Assembly: GCF_011064285.1 (NCBI RefSeq)
Contig: NZ_CP049331.1
Span: 744,001-808,000 of the forward strand
From: Vibrio ziniensis
GTDB taxonomy: Bacteria; Pseudomonadota; Gammaproteobacteria; Enterobacterales; Vibrionaceae
DNA: 64,000 nt
Direction: 5' to 3'
Position 1 is the first letter of the stretch. The number at the start of each line of letters is the position of its first letter. Under the pieces are notes generated by a model that did no database searches, had not been told where the DNA came from, and worked only from the letters and a program-made list of their open reading frames with translations. A program made the translations under genes and the position numbers. This document shows positions 18,121 to 25,564 of this stretch, piece after piece.

Positions 18121-19635
18121 GTGTTATCTGATTGTACGTATCAAGAAAGTTATGGTTTGTTCGTGCTCATTGCCAATTATGGGGACGGTATACAGTTTGG
18201 TAAGGGAAAAGGGACGATTGAATTAGCTAAGAACTTCGGTATGTCTCATACAGATTTGAATGCACTTTTAAAGCGTTTGGTTAGCCATGATTTAATCGAA
18301 CGAGATTTTGGCTATTGGGGAAAGCAAGGGGGAAGAACGGAGTATCGCTATAAGTTGACCAAGAAATTACTGAATGAGGTTGATGAGTCAAAGTGTCTTT
18401 TTTTAGGCAAGATTAGTACAGGTCGTTTTCGTAGCTTGTACCAAGAGTATTGCTCATATGTGCGTAAACATGCAGAAGCGCTGTCAGGTGAAAGACTAAT
18501 TGTTCGTTGGATTATGATTAACTTGATGGCTTTGGTTAAAACTGGTGTATGGGGAGATTCTGCGACATTTAGCACATTGAAAAGTGTGTTAAATGGTCGA
18601 GTGACAAGTACTCGAATCTCTAGTGCTTTAAAAAAACTTGAAGCACTCAAGGTGATTTATCAACCCGACACAAAAGATATGTTAGAGACGGACAAAACGA
18701 TGTTTTATGTTGGAAGTTGGAATGACGCGTTAAAAGCGTCAAGAGATAACGTGAAGGTTACAGGTGCTAAATTTCATCCTAACAACATGGATTCATTAGG
18801 AATCACCAATAGTCCAAATTTTCGTGTTTTCTTTCCATATCCAGCCGTCAATGTGAAACCTAGTACTCATACTCTGGGTTCTTCAATACTGATCTCTTGG
18901 ATTTGCAATGACACTTTTCTGTTTGATTCAAAAGAGCCGGAAGGAAGCTTTTTGTTGGGTATGAAAGAACATTATCGTAAACGCGACTGGGCAGCGTTAA
19001 TGGGGATACAAAATAACGCGATAGCTTCCATCATATTGTCTGAATACAGTGAGCTGTTAAGGCAGTCGGATGTGTTGTTTGAAAAGAGTAGCAGTACGAG
19101 TAAAGACCAACAAGAGATGGTTAAAAGCGTATATGAAAAGCTTTTGGGTAATACTAATATTAAACAGCATTTGGAATTGAACCAGTGGTTGCCCAAATCA
19201 TTATTAGCTTTGGTGAACATTAGAAGACTCGAAGATATTCCTTTCGATTGGCACAGCTTGACCAAAGAAGAACAAATAAATTTATCGAGAAATACACCCG
19301 TAAGTTTCGTGAGGGCGTACATCTTGTATTCGCTATACCATTCGTTCTGTTTGGCTAGGATGGTTTATCAATGGTTACACACAACGAATAATTACAGCCC
19401 AACTCGTTTTTCTTACCATATAGGATTTCATTTCTGGGCTTATCCTAGAAGTTTAAACTCTGAAAAAAATAATCCGAATGAAGAGGTGCTTGATAACTCA
19501 GCATCAAATGACTTCAACGTGTGTGCAAGTGTCTATGCTGAGAGCCGTTCAAAAGATATCTGGGATAAAGACGAGCTTCATGTGTTCTCTCATAAAAAGC
19601 TTGAGTTTTACCATAGTAAAAGTCGTTTGTTTTAA
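18121..19635 (+). CDS. unknown island protein with N-terminal winged-helix domain
   Basis: A protein of about 504 residues from the GTG at 18121, chosen because GGAGGT stands five bases before it; a GTG at 18025 would extend the frame by 32 residues but has no such site. The first 90 residues look like a MarR-like winged helix (AKNFGMSHTDLNALLKRLVSHDLIERD, then a basic wing). A second possible helix-turn-helix lies near residues 150-190 (STLKSVLNGRVTSTRISSALKKLEALKVI). The rest, rich in aromatic residues, matches nothing I know. It could be a regulator or a replication protein of the island. Confidence 0.55.
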   Translation: MLSDCTYQESYGLFVLIANYGDGIQFGKGKGTIELAKNFGMSHTDLNALLKRLVSHDLIERDFGYWGKQGGRTEYRYKLTKKLLNEVDESKCLFLGKISTGRFRSLYQEYCSYVRKHAEALSGERLIVRWIMINLMALVKTGVWGDSATFSTLKSVLNGRVTSTRISSALKKLEALKVIYQPDTKDMLETDKTMFYVGSWNDALKASRDNVKVTGAKFHPNNMDSLGITNSPNFRVFFPYPAVNVKPSTHTLGSSILISWICNDTFLFDSKEPEGSFLLGMKEHYRKRDWAALMGIQNNAIASIILSEYSELLRQSDVLFEKSSSTSKDQQEMVKSVYEKLLGNTNIKQHLELNQWLPKSLLALVNIRRLEDIPFDWHSLTKEEQINLSRNTPVSFVRAYILYSLYHSFCLARMVYQWLHTTNNYSPTRFSYHIGFHFWAYPRSLNSEKNNPNEEVLDNSASNDFNVCASVYAESRSKDIWDKDELHVFSHKKLEFYHSKSRLF

Positions 19636-19918
19636 CAGTTGTTTAGAGGGCTAACTTCAGAGTAGTCGCGTATGTTCAATTTCCCGTACGTGCTGGGAGA
19701 TTTGTTTCTTGATAGTAAGGAAAGGCTATAGTCGTTCAAGCGGGTATAGTTAGTATTGTAATATCTACTAATCAATATTTTATTAATCAATACATTACCA
19801 AGAACTACACAACAATAGATAACTCATTGATAAACTATTCAGTTCTATCACTTCAATAAAATAAAAAAATATTATGAGTAGTAATCCTCTGTAACTTTAA
19901 TCATCAGAGGAAATACAC
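19636..19918. other. AT-rich non-coding stretch before the HUH protein gene
   Basis: No gene is seen. The motif TAATCAATA occurs twice (19769-19777 and 19784-19792), 15 bases apart, in a very AT-rich context. Because the next gene resembles phage replication initiators, this could be an origin, but the evidence is thin. Confidence 0.35.
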
Positions 19919-20515
19919 ATGCCAGTTCAATACCCACACATCAAACATTACAAGACTAAAATCCTTGAAGTTGCTGATAGAGCGTTAGAGTGCCATCCCA
20001 GAACTCTTGCTGTACGAGTTGATTTGCATTTAGATACAGACCCTATATTTGGATATACCAATTTGTTGAAGACCTTTATTGCATCAGTAGATAGCCAAGT
20101 AAAGGCTTGCCTAAAAAGAAAGGCAAAGCAATGGGGGCAATCAAGAACGAATGTATTACGTTACTGCTGGGTTGAAGAGCAGAAAGACTCATATGTACCG
20201 CATTATCACGTTATCTTGTTTTTCAATAGGAATGTCTTCATGAATTTAGGTGATTATGACTCTACTACTTCATTAGCCTTTATCATCAAGAAAGCGTGGG
20301 CAGTAGCGCTTTATGGGAAAGGTGCGAATGTTTTAGAGTATGGGCGTTTAGCTGAGATTGCTGATAAAAATGGTTCAGCCATATATTGGCTAGATAAACA
20401 TGGGCGATATGAAGAGCGTGAAAGGTTTGAAAGATATGCAGTGAGTTACCTTTGTAAAAACAAGAGTAAGAATATCTCGCGTGAAAGTCGTAGTTTTGGC
20501 TATAGCTATCGATAA
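19919..20515 (+). CDS. inovirus Gp2-like / YagK-YfjJ family protein with HUH motif
   Basis: A 198-residue protein resembling the YagK/YfjJ C-terminal domain family, which includes proteins of E. coli CP4 elements and Gp2-type replication initiators of filamentous phages. The HUH motif PHYHVILFFNR is at about residues 98-108, and a possible tyrosine-containing segment YAVSYLCKNKSK is near residue 180. If it acts as an HUH endonuclease it would nick DNA to start rolling-circle replication of the excised island. A good Shine-Dalgarno sequence (CAGAGGAAATACAC) precedes the ATG. Replication by this island is inference. Confidence 0.72.
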   Translation: MPVQYPHIKHYKTKILEVADRALECHPRTLAVRVDLHLDTDPIFGYTNLLKTFIASVDSQVKACLKRKAKQWGQSRTNVLRYCWVEEQKDSYVPHYHVILFFNRNVFMNLGDYDSTTSLAFIIKKAWAVALYGKGANVLEYGRLAEIADKNGSAIYWLDKHGRYEERERFERYAVSYLCKNKSKNISRESRSFGYSYR

Positions 20516-20613
20516 CCAAGGATATGGGCTACCAAAAACGGTAGCCCTAATACTTTGTTATTTAATATGTAATGGATACTTCAGTGAGTTAAAGAAATTA
20601 TTCATTCTTGTCA

Positions 20614-20979
20614 TTACCAATTAAAATCAATAGTTTCATTTAGGTCAGTTGTTAGACGTAATGAACGCACATGGCAGTTTGTATGACTGTTACCTACCTT
20701 TAATGTGTCGCCAGATTTCAGTAAGAACGGCCAAGTTGGGATAGTGCGACCTGACGTAAAGCGACGACGATTCTCTTCTTTGGTTAAAAATCGAGTCGTG
20801 GTGCAATTCCCGTTGTTGATGGACGCATCCGTAATAGTGACCGTATCGCCGTTGTTAGTGATTTCTATCGCAACACCGCGAGGGCTTAAGCCATAAGCGG
20901 TGGCTTCAAAGTTAGCTGAAGCACTGAATGACACTAAACTTACGAATGTCGTTAGGATTGTAGATATCAATAGTTTCAT
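20614..20979 (-). CDS. small secreted protein, unknown function
   Basis: A 121-residue protein with a clear signal peptide: KLLISTILTTFVSLVSFSASA, cleavage probably after the last Ala near residue 22. The mature part (about 99 residues) has two or three cysteines (NGNCTTTR, HTNCHVR) that may form a disulfide in the periplasm or outside, and looks beta-rich. Its start overlaps the end of the WYL regulator gene by four bases, so the two are translated together. No family is recognised. Confidence 0.65.
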   Translation of the reverse strand: MKLLISTILTTFVSLVSFSASANFEATAYGLSPRGVAIEITNNGDTVTITDASINNGNCTTTRFLTKEENRRRFTSGRTIPTWPFLLKSGDTLKVGNSHTNCHVRSLRLTTDLNETIDFNW

Positions 20980-21710
20980 TGTGTTTTCCTTTTGGTTTCT
21001 AAGTGTGATTTCAAATTGAAGTGTTCGGGATACTCAAAGGTGAACGTGGATAGTTTGACGTCTTGAATATCGTTGAGGTTAAAGCGGTGAGTGATTAACG
21101 CTTGTTCGCGATAAACGCCTGTAACAAGCTCAATGCCTGTATCTTTTTGAATTAAACCTAAAGGCATGTGATAGAGCGGATTGGAGCCTGTTGTATCAAC
21201 GTAAAGGTTAATCCAGTGATTGTGATAAAGAGCGGTCGTAATCTTCTCTATAAGGCTTTGTGAGATAGATAAACCATGATGATTGGCTTTACTCATTACC
21301 TTTCTAAGCCACTGTCGCTCTTTGGTGTTTTCGGTATTGGGATGAAGAATAAGCTTGGCATCTTCAAAGCGACCATTAAGGGCTTTAATCGCATTGTTCG
21401 GAAGAAGACCATGAATGTGATTCAACGCTAATTGGAAAATTAACGCTTCTTTTCTGCCTAACGGTGTGAGCTTATTGCTGATGTTTTGATAACCGTAAGG
21501 CTTGCTTCGTGTGTCTTGGTCAACAAAACCCATTGATACCAGTAAGTGCAGATTGCGCTGTACGGTACGAATGTCTCGATAGATTTCTTGTTCGATTAAC
21601 TGTTGTTGAATCGCTTGAGCTGTCGTTTTGTGGCTATAAGGAACGAGTTTAAATATCTCAAACACGATCTTCACATGCTCTTGTGTCGAGTATCGTTTTT
21701 TCTTTTTCAT
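20976..21710 (-). CDS. helix-turn-helix/WYL domain regulator
   Basis: A 244-residue protein with a winged helix at about 8-65 (TAQAIQQQLIEQEIYRDIRTVQRNLHLLVSMGFV) and a C-terminal WYL-like domain from about 150 (HHGLSISQSLIEKITTALYHNHWINLYV ... MPLGLIQKDTGIELVTGVYREQALITHRFNLNDI). WYL regulators sense ligands, often nucleic acid or nucleotides, and are frequent in defence islands. It is the middle gene of a three-gene unit with a 52-residue protein upstream and a secreted protein downstream. Confidence 0.78.
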   Translation of the reverse strand: MKKKKRYSTQEHVKIVFEIFKLVPYSHKTTAQAIQQQLIEQEIYRDIRTVQRNLHLLVSMGFVDQDTRSKPYGYQNISNKLTPLGRKEALIFQLALNHIHGLLPNNAIKALNGRFEDAKLILHPNTENTKERQWLRKVMSKANHHGLSISQSLIEKITTALYHNHWINLYVDTTGSNPLYHMPLGLIQKDTGIELVTGVYREQALITHRFNLNDIQDVKLSTFTFEYPEHFNLKSHLETKRKTQ

Positions 21711-21758
21711 GTTCGTGCCATGTTTGATGGTAAGTCGATGCGATGGGATTGCTACGGG

Positions 21759-21917
21759 TTATTGCAGGGTGATTTCGATATCGTCATCGCTGTAACCACG
21801 ACGATGCAGTTCGTTGACTACCGCGAGTTTGACGTCCTGAGTGGGCGTGTTTTTTAGCAGAGCGAACAACTCAGAGATTGAGTGGTGTTGATAGGGGTAA
21901 TGGTTAGTTGATGACAT
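21759..21917 (-). CDS. 52-residue protein in the WYL operon, unknown
   Basis: A small gene that falls below usual length cut-offs. It starts MSSTNHYPYQ and ends with an acidic segment (YSDDDIEITLQ). The middle (ISELFALLKNTPTQDVKLAVVNELHRRG) would form two helices. GAGAGGAC stands eight bases before the ATG, a strong ribosome binding site, and the WYL gene begins 48 bases after its stop, so an operon is likely. No family is recognised. Confidence 0.6.
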   Translation of the reverse strand: MSSTNHYPYQHHSISELFALLKNTPTQDVKLAVVNELHRRGYSDDDIEITLQ

Positions 21918-22092
21918 AGCTTTGTCCTCTCTCTCGGTAAAGAAAACAGCAATCTATTCGGCGATGTGGCATTAAGTGCCGCATTCGAGCTGGTGGCGTA
22001 AATTTTGATGCTTAGCGTATGCAGTGCGACACATGCTGCCTTATGACTCGTTACTCTTGGCTGCTTTAATGTAGTCACAATAGGAACGAGCT

Positions 22093-23091
22093 ATGACGGA
22101 TAAGCAGGCAGTAGATGCTGTATGGTTTTATGAAAAAGGGGGGAAGCAGTGCGGTGGCGTGACGCTTGAAGAGATGATTGCTCTTATACAGTCCAAGTCA
22201 CTGAATGAGCTATCTCTGGTATGGACGAAAGCACTCAGTGATTGGATGCCACTACGAGAGACGGTATTAAGTGAATATCTTGATGCCAACGTTAGCCAAG
22301 AGCGTGTGGTGAATGCAAATGTTCCACCACCACTGAAAGCAAACATAGAGCCTAAAGAAACACCTCAGTTGCTGGGTTTTGTTGCGACACTAAAAGATGT
22401 TTGGGCTTTGGTTTATGCACCGTCTTCTGCGTCAGTGCTCATTTATCTTTTAGCTCTTTACCTAGGATACAGCCGAGAAGATTCATATGAGCTTTGGATA
22501 AGCCCCATTTTTGTTGCCATGTCTTGGGGGATTGTTTTTGTTGTTTGGTTGTATGACTGGTGGAAGTTTAGAAAAACAGAAGGTTATACATATACAGGTT
22601 GGTCATGGTGGTGGTTAATCATGCCTTGCTACTTACATGCGCGAGTAGGTAAGCGACTGAAATACACCTTTGCCATGATGGGTTTATCTGTGTTGTTCAG
22701 TTCACTGGTATCCATCGTACTAACGCTGCATGGCACGGAATACTTTGATGATGGATATACGAGCTATCAAAGTCACTCAAACAACCATCTAGCAGCGCAA
22801 CAAGTACCTAGCCTTCAAGCCGTTGCGAATAGCCTACAACTTTCAATGGATATGAAGCTTCGCTCTGAGTACGGTAAGGATTACCAATTTGGTGAAAATC
22901 GTGTGTATGTAGAACAACTGGGTGACTATCGTTTCAAGGCTTACAACTCTTGGTCTTGTGGTAGTGGTGGTTGTGATTACACCTATTATGGCTATGCTGG
23001 CAGTGACACGATTTGTGAGTTAAACGCAAACAATGACGCTCAAGCGTATGCCCAAACCGACTGTATCTCTGAAGCATTTAAAGTGCAGTAA
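22093..23091 (+). CDS. GYF_2 (DUF4339) domain membrane protein
   Basis: A 332-residue protein. The N-terminal domain, residues about 9-62 (VWFYEKGGKQCGGVTLEEMIALIQ... VWTKALSDWMPLRE), is a GYF_2/DUF4339 domain, a module that binds proline-rich or other peptides. Three or four hydrophobic helices follow (about 112-130, 138-160, 175-220), then an extracytoplasmic C-terminal domain of about 110 residues with a Cys-rich loop (WSCGSGGCDYTYYGYAG). The function is unknown. It is preceded by a fair ribosome binding site (AGGAACGAGCT) and followed by a terminator. Confidence 0.7.
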   Translation: MTDKQAVDAVWFYEKGGKQCGGVTLEEMIALIQSKSLNELSLVWTKALSDWMPLRETVLSEYLDANVSQERVVNANVPPPLKANIEPKETPQLLGFVATLKDVWALVYAPSSASVLIYLLALYLGYSREDSYELWISPIFVAMSWGIVFVVWLYDWWKFRKTEGYTYTGWSWWWLIMPCYLHARVGKRLKYTFAMMGLSVLFSSLVSIVLTLHGTEYFDDGYTSYQSHSNNHLAAQQVPSLQAVANSLQLSMDMKLRSEYGKDYQFGENRVYVEQLGDYRFKAYNSWSCGSGGCDYTYYGYAGSDTICELNANNDAQAYAQTDCISEAFKVQ

Positions 23092-23112
23092 ATATCCATC
23101 TTCAATACCAAG

Positions 23113-23140
23113 TAGGAAGCCAAGCGCTTCCTATTTTTTT
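23113..23140 (+). terminator. terminator after GYF-domain gene
   Basis: TAGGAAGC-CAAGC-GCTTCCTA plus seven T. Confidence 0.85.
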
Positions 23141-23152
23141 GCCTGAATAATA

Positions 23153-23180
23153 TAGCCGCTCATATCGAGCGGCTTTGTTT
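23153..23180. terminator. second hairpin between convergent genes
   Basis: GCCGCTC-ATATC-GAGCGGC with TTTGTTTT on the plus strand; it lies just beyond the stop of the small minus-strand gene. Confidence 0.6.
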
Positions 23181-23189
23181 TATTGGCTG

Positions 23190-23372
23190 CTAATTGCTTT
23201 CTTCATTTTCTTCGCTGTCCATGACCGCTACGCCAGTACCAACCGTGGCAGAAACGGCAAAGCCTGCGGCAGTGAGAGCGCCAATACCACCAAATATAGG
23301 AGCCATAGTCAGGAGCGCTGCGACACCAACCGTGTTCTCAATCGCGTCTTCCAAGGTTCGTTTATTACTCAT
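23190..23372 (-). CDS. small membrane protein, unknown
   Basis: A 60-residue protein from the ATG at 23372, which has AAGGAAAACAC upstream; an in-frame extension to 23429 lacks such a site. Residues about 16-50 form one long or two short Gly/Ala-rich hydrophobic helices (VGVAALLTMAPIFGGIGALTAAGFAVSATVGTG in outline), with an acidic C terminus. The glycine-rich helix resembles holin- or colicin-like small proteins only in general character; no family is recognised. Confidence 0.5.
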   Translation of the reverse strand: MSNKRTLEDAIENTVGVAALLTMAPIFGGIGALTAAGFAVSATVGTGVAVMDSEENEESN

Positions 23373-23580
23373 GTGTTTTCCTTTTATAAGTCGAATGTTC
23401 AAGTGAATAACAACGGTAAGGTTCATCACAAACCAAACCGTTTAAGGTTATGCAAGGTAGTAATATCTCATTGAATTTATTTGGAAATGAGTGAGGAGGT
23501 TAAGGCTGGGTGAGAGCAAAAATATTTTTTCATTTGATGCGGATTTTCTTTGAACAGTAATGACCAAAGGAAATACTCAA

Positions 23581-23802
23581 ATGAAATTTTTACGTTTAAA
23601 AGAAGTTATGGCAATCACAGCACTAAGCCGCTCAAGCATTTACAAATTCATGAGTGAAGAACGCTTTCCTCAAACAATCTCACTGGGGGATAGAGCGGTT
23701 GCATGGCTGGAGTCGGAAGTTGAAGAGTGGATGGAAGAGAAGTTGCAGAGTCGTGGACAAAATGTTGAAAGTGTAACTATTAAGCAATGGGTTAAAGCGT
23801 AA
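23581..23802 (+). CDS. AlpA-family excisionase/regulator
   Basis: A 73-residue protein from the ATG at 23581 (AAAGGAAA upstream; a start at 23560 adds seven residues). The sequence FLRLKEVMAITALSRSSIYKFMSEERFPQ... is a MerR-like helix-turn-helix of the AlpA (phage CP4-57) family, and the WLESEVEEW block completes the domain. AlpA proteins activate integrase genes or act as excision factors in P4-like elements, so this may control excision of the island. Confidence 0.85.
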   Translation: MKFLRLKEVMAITALSRSSIYKFMSEERFPQTISLGDRAVAWLESEVEEWMEEKLQSRGQNVESVTIKQWVKA

Positions 23803-23814
23803 GATGTTTATATG

Positions 23815-23839
23815 ACAGGGGCTGAAAGCCCCTGTGTTT
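23815..23839 (+). terminator. hairpin after alpA-like gene
   Basis: ACAGGGGCT-GAA-AGCCCCTGT followed by a weak T-rich run. Confidence 0.65.
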
Positions 23840-24252
23840 AAGTTTTAACATGAAAATGCCCAAAGGTTTTCAAACAAGGAATGGTAGAATGCTTCTCTTG
23901 TTCTTAATTTACCTACTTATGATAATGAGAATCTGGATATGATTGCGTTACTGATTTCTCGGAAAACCATCCTTAATGGTTGTCTGAGATGCCTTTGTAT
24001 GGTTGCGGGCCTAACCCCCCTCTACCTGTTTCACCCAACCGGCTGGCGTGAAGTCACCGATGCGCTGATGGCTACTTAATCCCCCGATGCTACTCGGCCA
24101 CTGCGCAAATTGAGTCTGCCCGACAACATCCGCCACGAATGTACAGTGTTAAAGGCGGCATCTTGGATTATTAGCGTCTGGATTGCAGTTGACGTCTTAT
24201 CATTAGTTGATAACATACGGTGTGTTTATTTACCTAGTATTAAAGGTGTTTT
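23840..24252. other. non-coding gap with a GC-richer remnant
   Basis: No intact gene is found in these 413 bases. About 23990-24175 is clearly richer in G and C than the AT-rich sequence on either side, and broken by stop codons in all frames; one frame reads FHPTGWREVTDALMAT before a stop. It looks like a decayed piece of an incoming element or transposase gene, but I cannot name it. Confidence 0.35.
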
Positions 24253-25557
24253 GTGTCAGAGGTGGGTATAGGCGTGTCTAGCTGTATTATTGGCATTAAA
24301 GGTCAAAGTCCAAGTTCCATAAACCAAGTAGATGTTTGGTTTGACTCCCTTAAATCAATTGCATCGGTTCTATCTGAAGAAAATCAGAATTTGCTAAAGA
24401 CTATTGCAGATAAAAAACCTGAAAATATTACAGAGTTATCTGAATTAACTGGGCGAGCAGTAAGTAATCTTTCTCGGACTATTAAAACGTTAGAGAAACA
24501 TGGTCTCATTGATATTGAGAGTTTTGGGAAAAGTATTAGACCGAAAATTAAATATAGTAAATTCAACATATTGTGTGATTTGAGTTTGAATGATGGAAAA
24601 AAAGATTTGTTAGAAAATAAATTTACTTTGGTCTCAATGTTTACAGGTGTTGGTGGACTGGATATGGGATTTGAAGGTGGTTTTACATACAAAGATCAAT
24701 CCTTTGAAAGTCAGCCATTCTCAACTCTGGCTGCTTATGAGAAAGATGAAAAGTGTGTTGAAACAATAAAGAAAAATTTAGATATACCTATTAGCCAAGT
24801 TGAGTTATCTGAAGAGCTTGTTAATGATTTCCCTAGTGCTGATGTGTTGATTGGTGGCTTTCCGTGCCAAGATTTTAGTTCTTGTGGCCCTAAAAGAGGC
24901 CTTAGCTCTGACAGGGGACAACTATACAAAGTTTTGGTTAGATATATGCAACATCACAAACCTAAAATTGTATGCGCTGAAAATGTTCCTAATTTAGCGC
25001 GGATGCAAAAAGGTGCAGTGCTAGAAACTATAGTTAATGATTTTAGAGAGCAAGGTTATAAAGTCCAAGTGTGGGATCTTTTTGCTCCAGATTATGGTGT
25101 GCCACAAAGTCGGAGAAGGCTGTTTTTTGTTTGCACCAGAAATGATCTTGAAGGCGAGCCTTTAAAGCCAGAACCTAAATTTGTTGGTATGCATCGCGGA
25201 ACTAAATGGGCAATTGAAGATTTGGAAAAAGTCATCGATGAGACTATTCCCAACCAAAGCCAGTATTTCAAGGCATCAAAAGCTAAGAAAGGGAATGGGC
25301 AAGGTGATGAGCACTGCAAAGCAGACGAACCCTCTTATACAATTAGGGCAAACGCTAAGTCTCGAGTCCAATTTCATTATGAATTAGATAGAAGGCTAAC
25401 TATCAGGGAATGTGCTCGCCTACAGACATTCCCCGACTCTTTTATTTTCCCTCATTCTGCTACTTCAAATGTTATGCAAATAGGTAATGCAGTACCACCT
25501 ATGTTGTCATATGAGGTGGCAACATCAATCAGAGAATTTTTATTAAAACAGGATTGA
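24253..25557 (+). CDS. HTH-fused cytosine-C5 DNA methyltransferase
   Basis: A 434-residue Dcm-type enzyme that would methylate cytosine at C5 in a specific site. Motif I is FTGVGGLDMGF (130-140), motif IV with the catalytic PC pair GGFPCQDFS (201-209), motif VI ENV (243-245), motif VIII QSRRR (285-289), motif X GNAVPP (411-416), all intact. The target recognition region between VIII and IX is short. Unusually, residues about 43-100 are a winged helix-turn-helix (ITELSELTGRAVSNLSRTIKTLEKHGLI), which may repress its own promoter. The start is GTG with AAAGG six bases upstream. Only seven bases separate it from the McrB-like gene, so it belongs to that restriction unit. The gene is very AT-rich. 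Confidence 0.93.
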   Translation: MSEVGIGVSSCIIGIKGQSPSSINQVDVWFDSLKSIASVLSEENQNLLKTIADKKPENITELSELTGRAVSNLSRTIKTLEKHGLIDIESFGKSIRPKIKYSKFNILCDLSLNDGKKDLLENKFTLVSMFTGVGGLDMGFEGGFTYKDQSFESQPFSTLAAYEKDEKCVETIKKNLDIPISQVELSEELVNDFPSADVLIGGFPCQDFSSCGPKRGLSSDRGQLYKVLVRYMQHHKPKIVCAENVPNLARMQKGAVLETIVNDFREQGYKVQVWDLFAPDYGVPQSRRRLFFVCTRNDLEGEPLKPEPKFVGMHRGTKWAIEDLEKVIDETIPNQSQYFKASKAKKGNGQGDEHCKADEPSYTIRANAKSRVQFHYELDRRLTIRECARLQTFPDSFIFPHSATSNVMQIGNAVPPMLSYEVATSIREFLLKQD

Positions 25558-25564
25558 TCAATAT

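Noticed and set aside
21854..22078. 74-codon minus-strand frame
   Set aside because: It overlaps the start of the 52-codon gene that has a strong ribosome binding site; Ser/Thr-rich low-quality sequence.
23920..23940. Fur box (GATAATGAGAATC)
   Set aside because: Only one half matches the consensus and no iron-related gene follows.
24253..25557. Solitary housekeeping Dcm-type methyltransferase
   Set aside because: Only seven bases separate it from the McrB-like gene and it lies inside the island.
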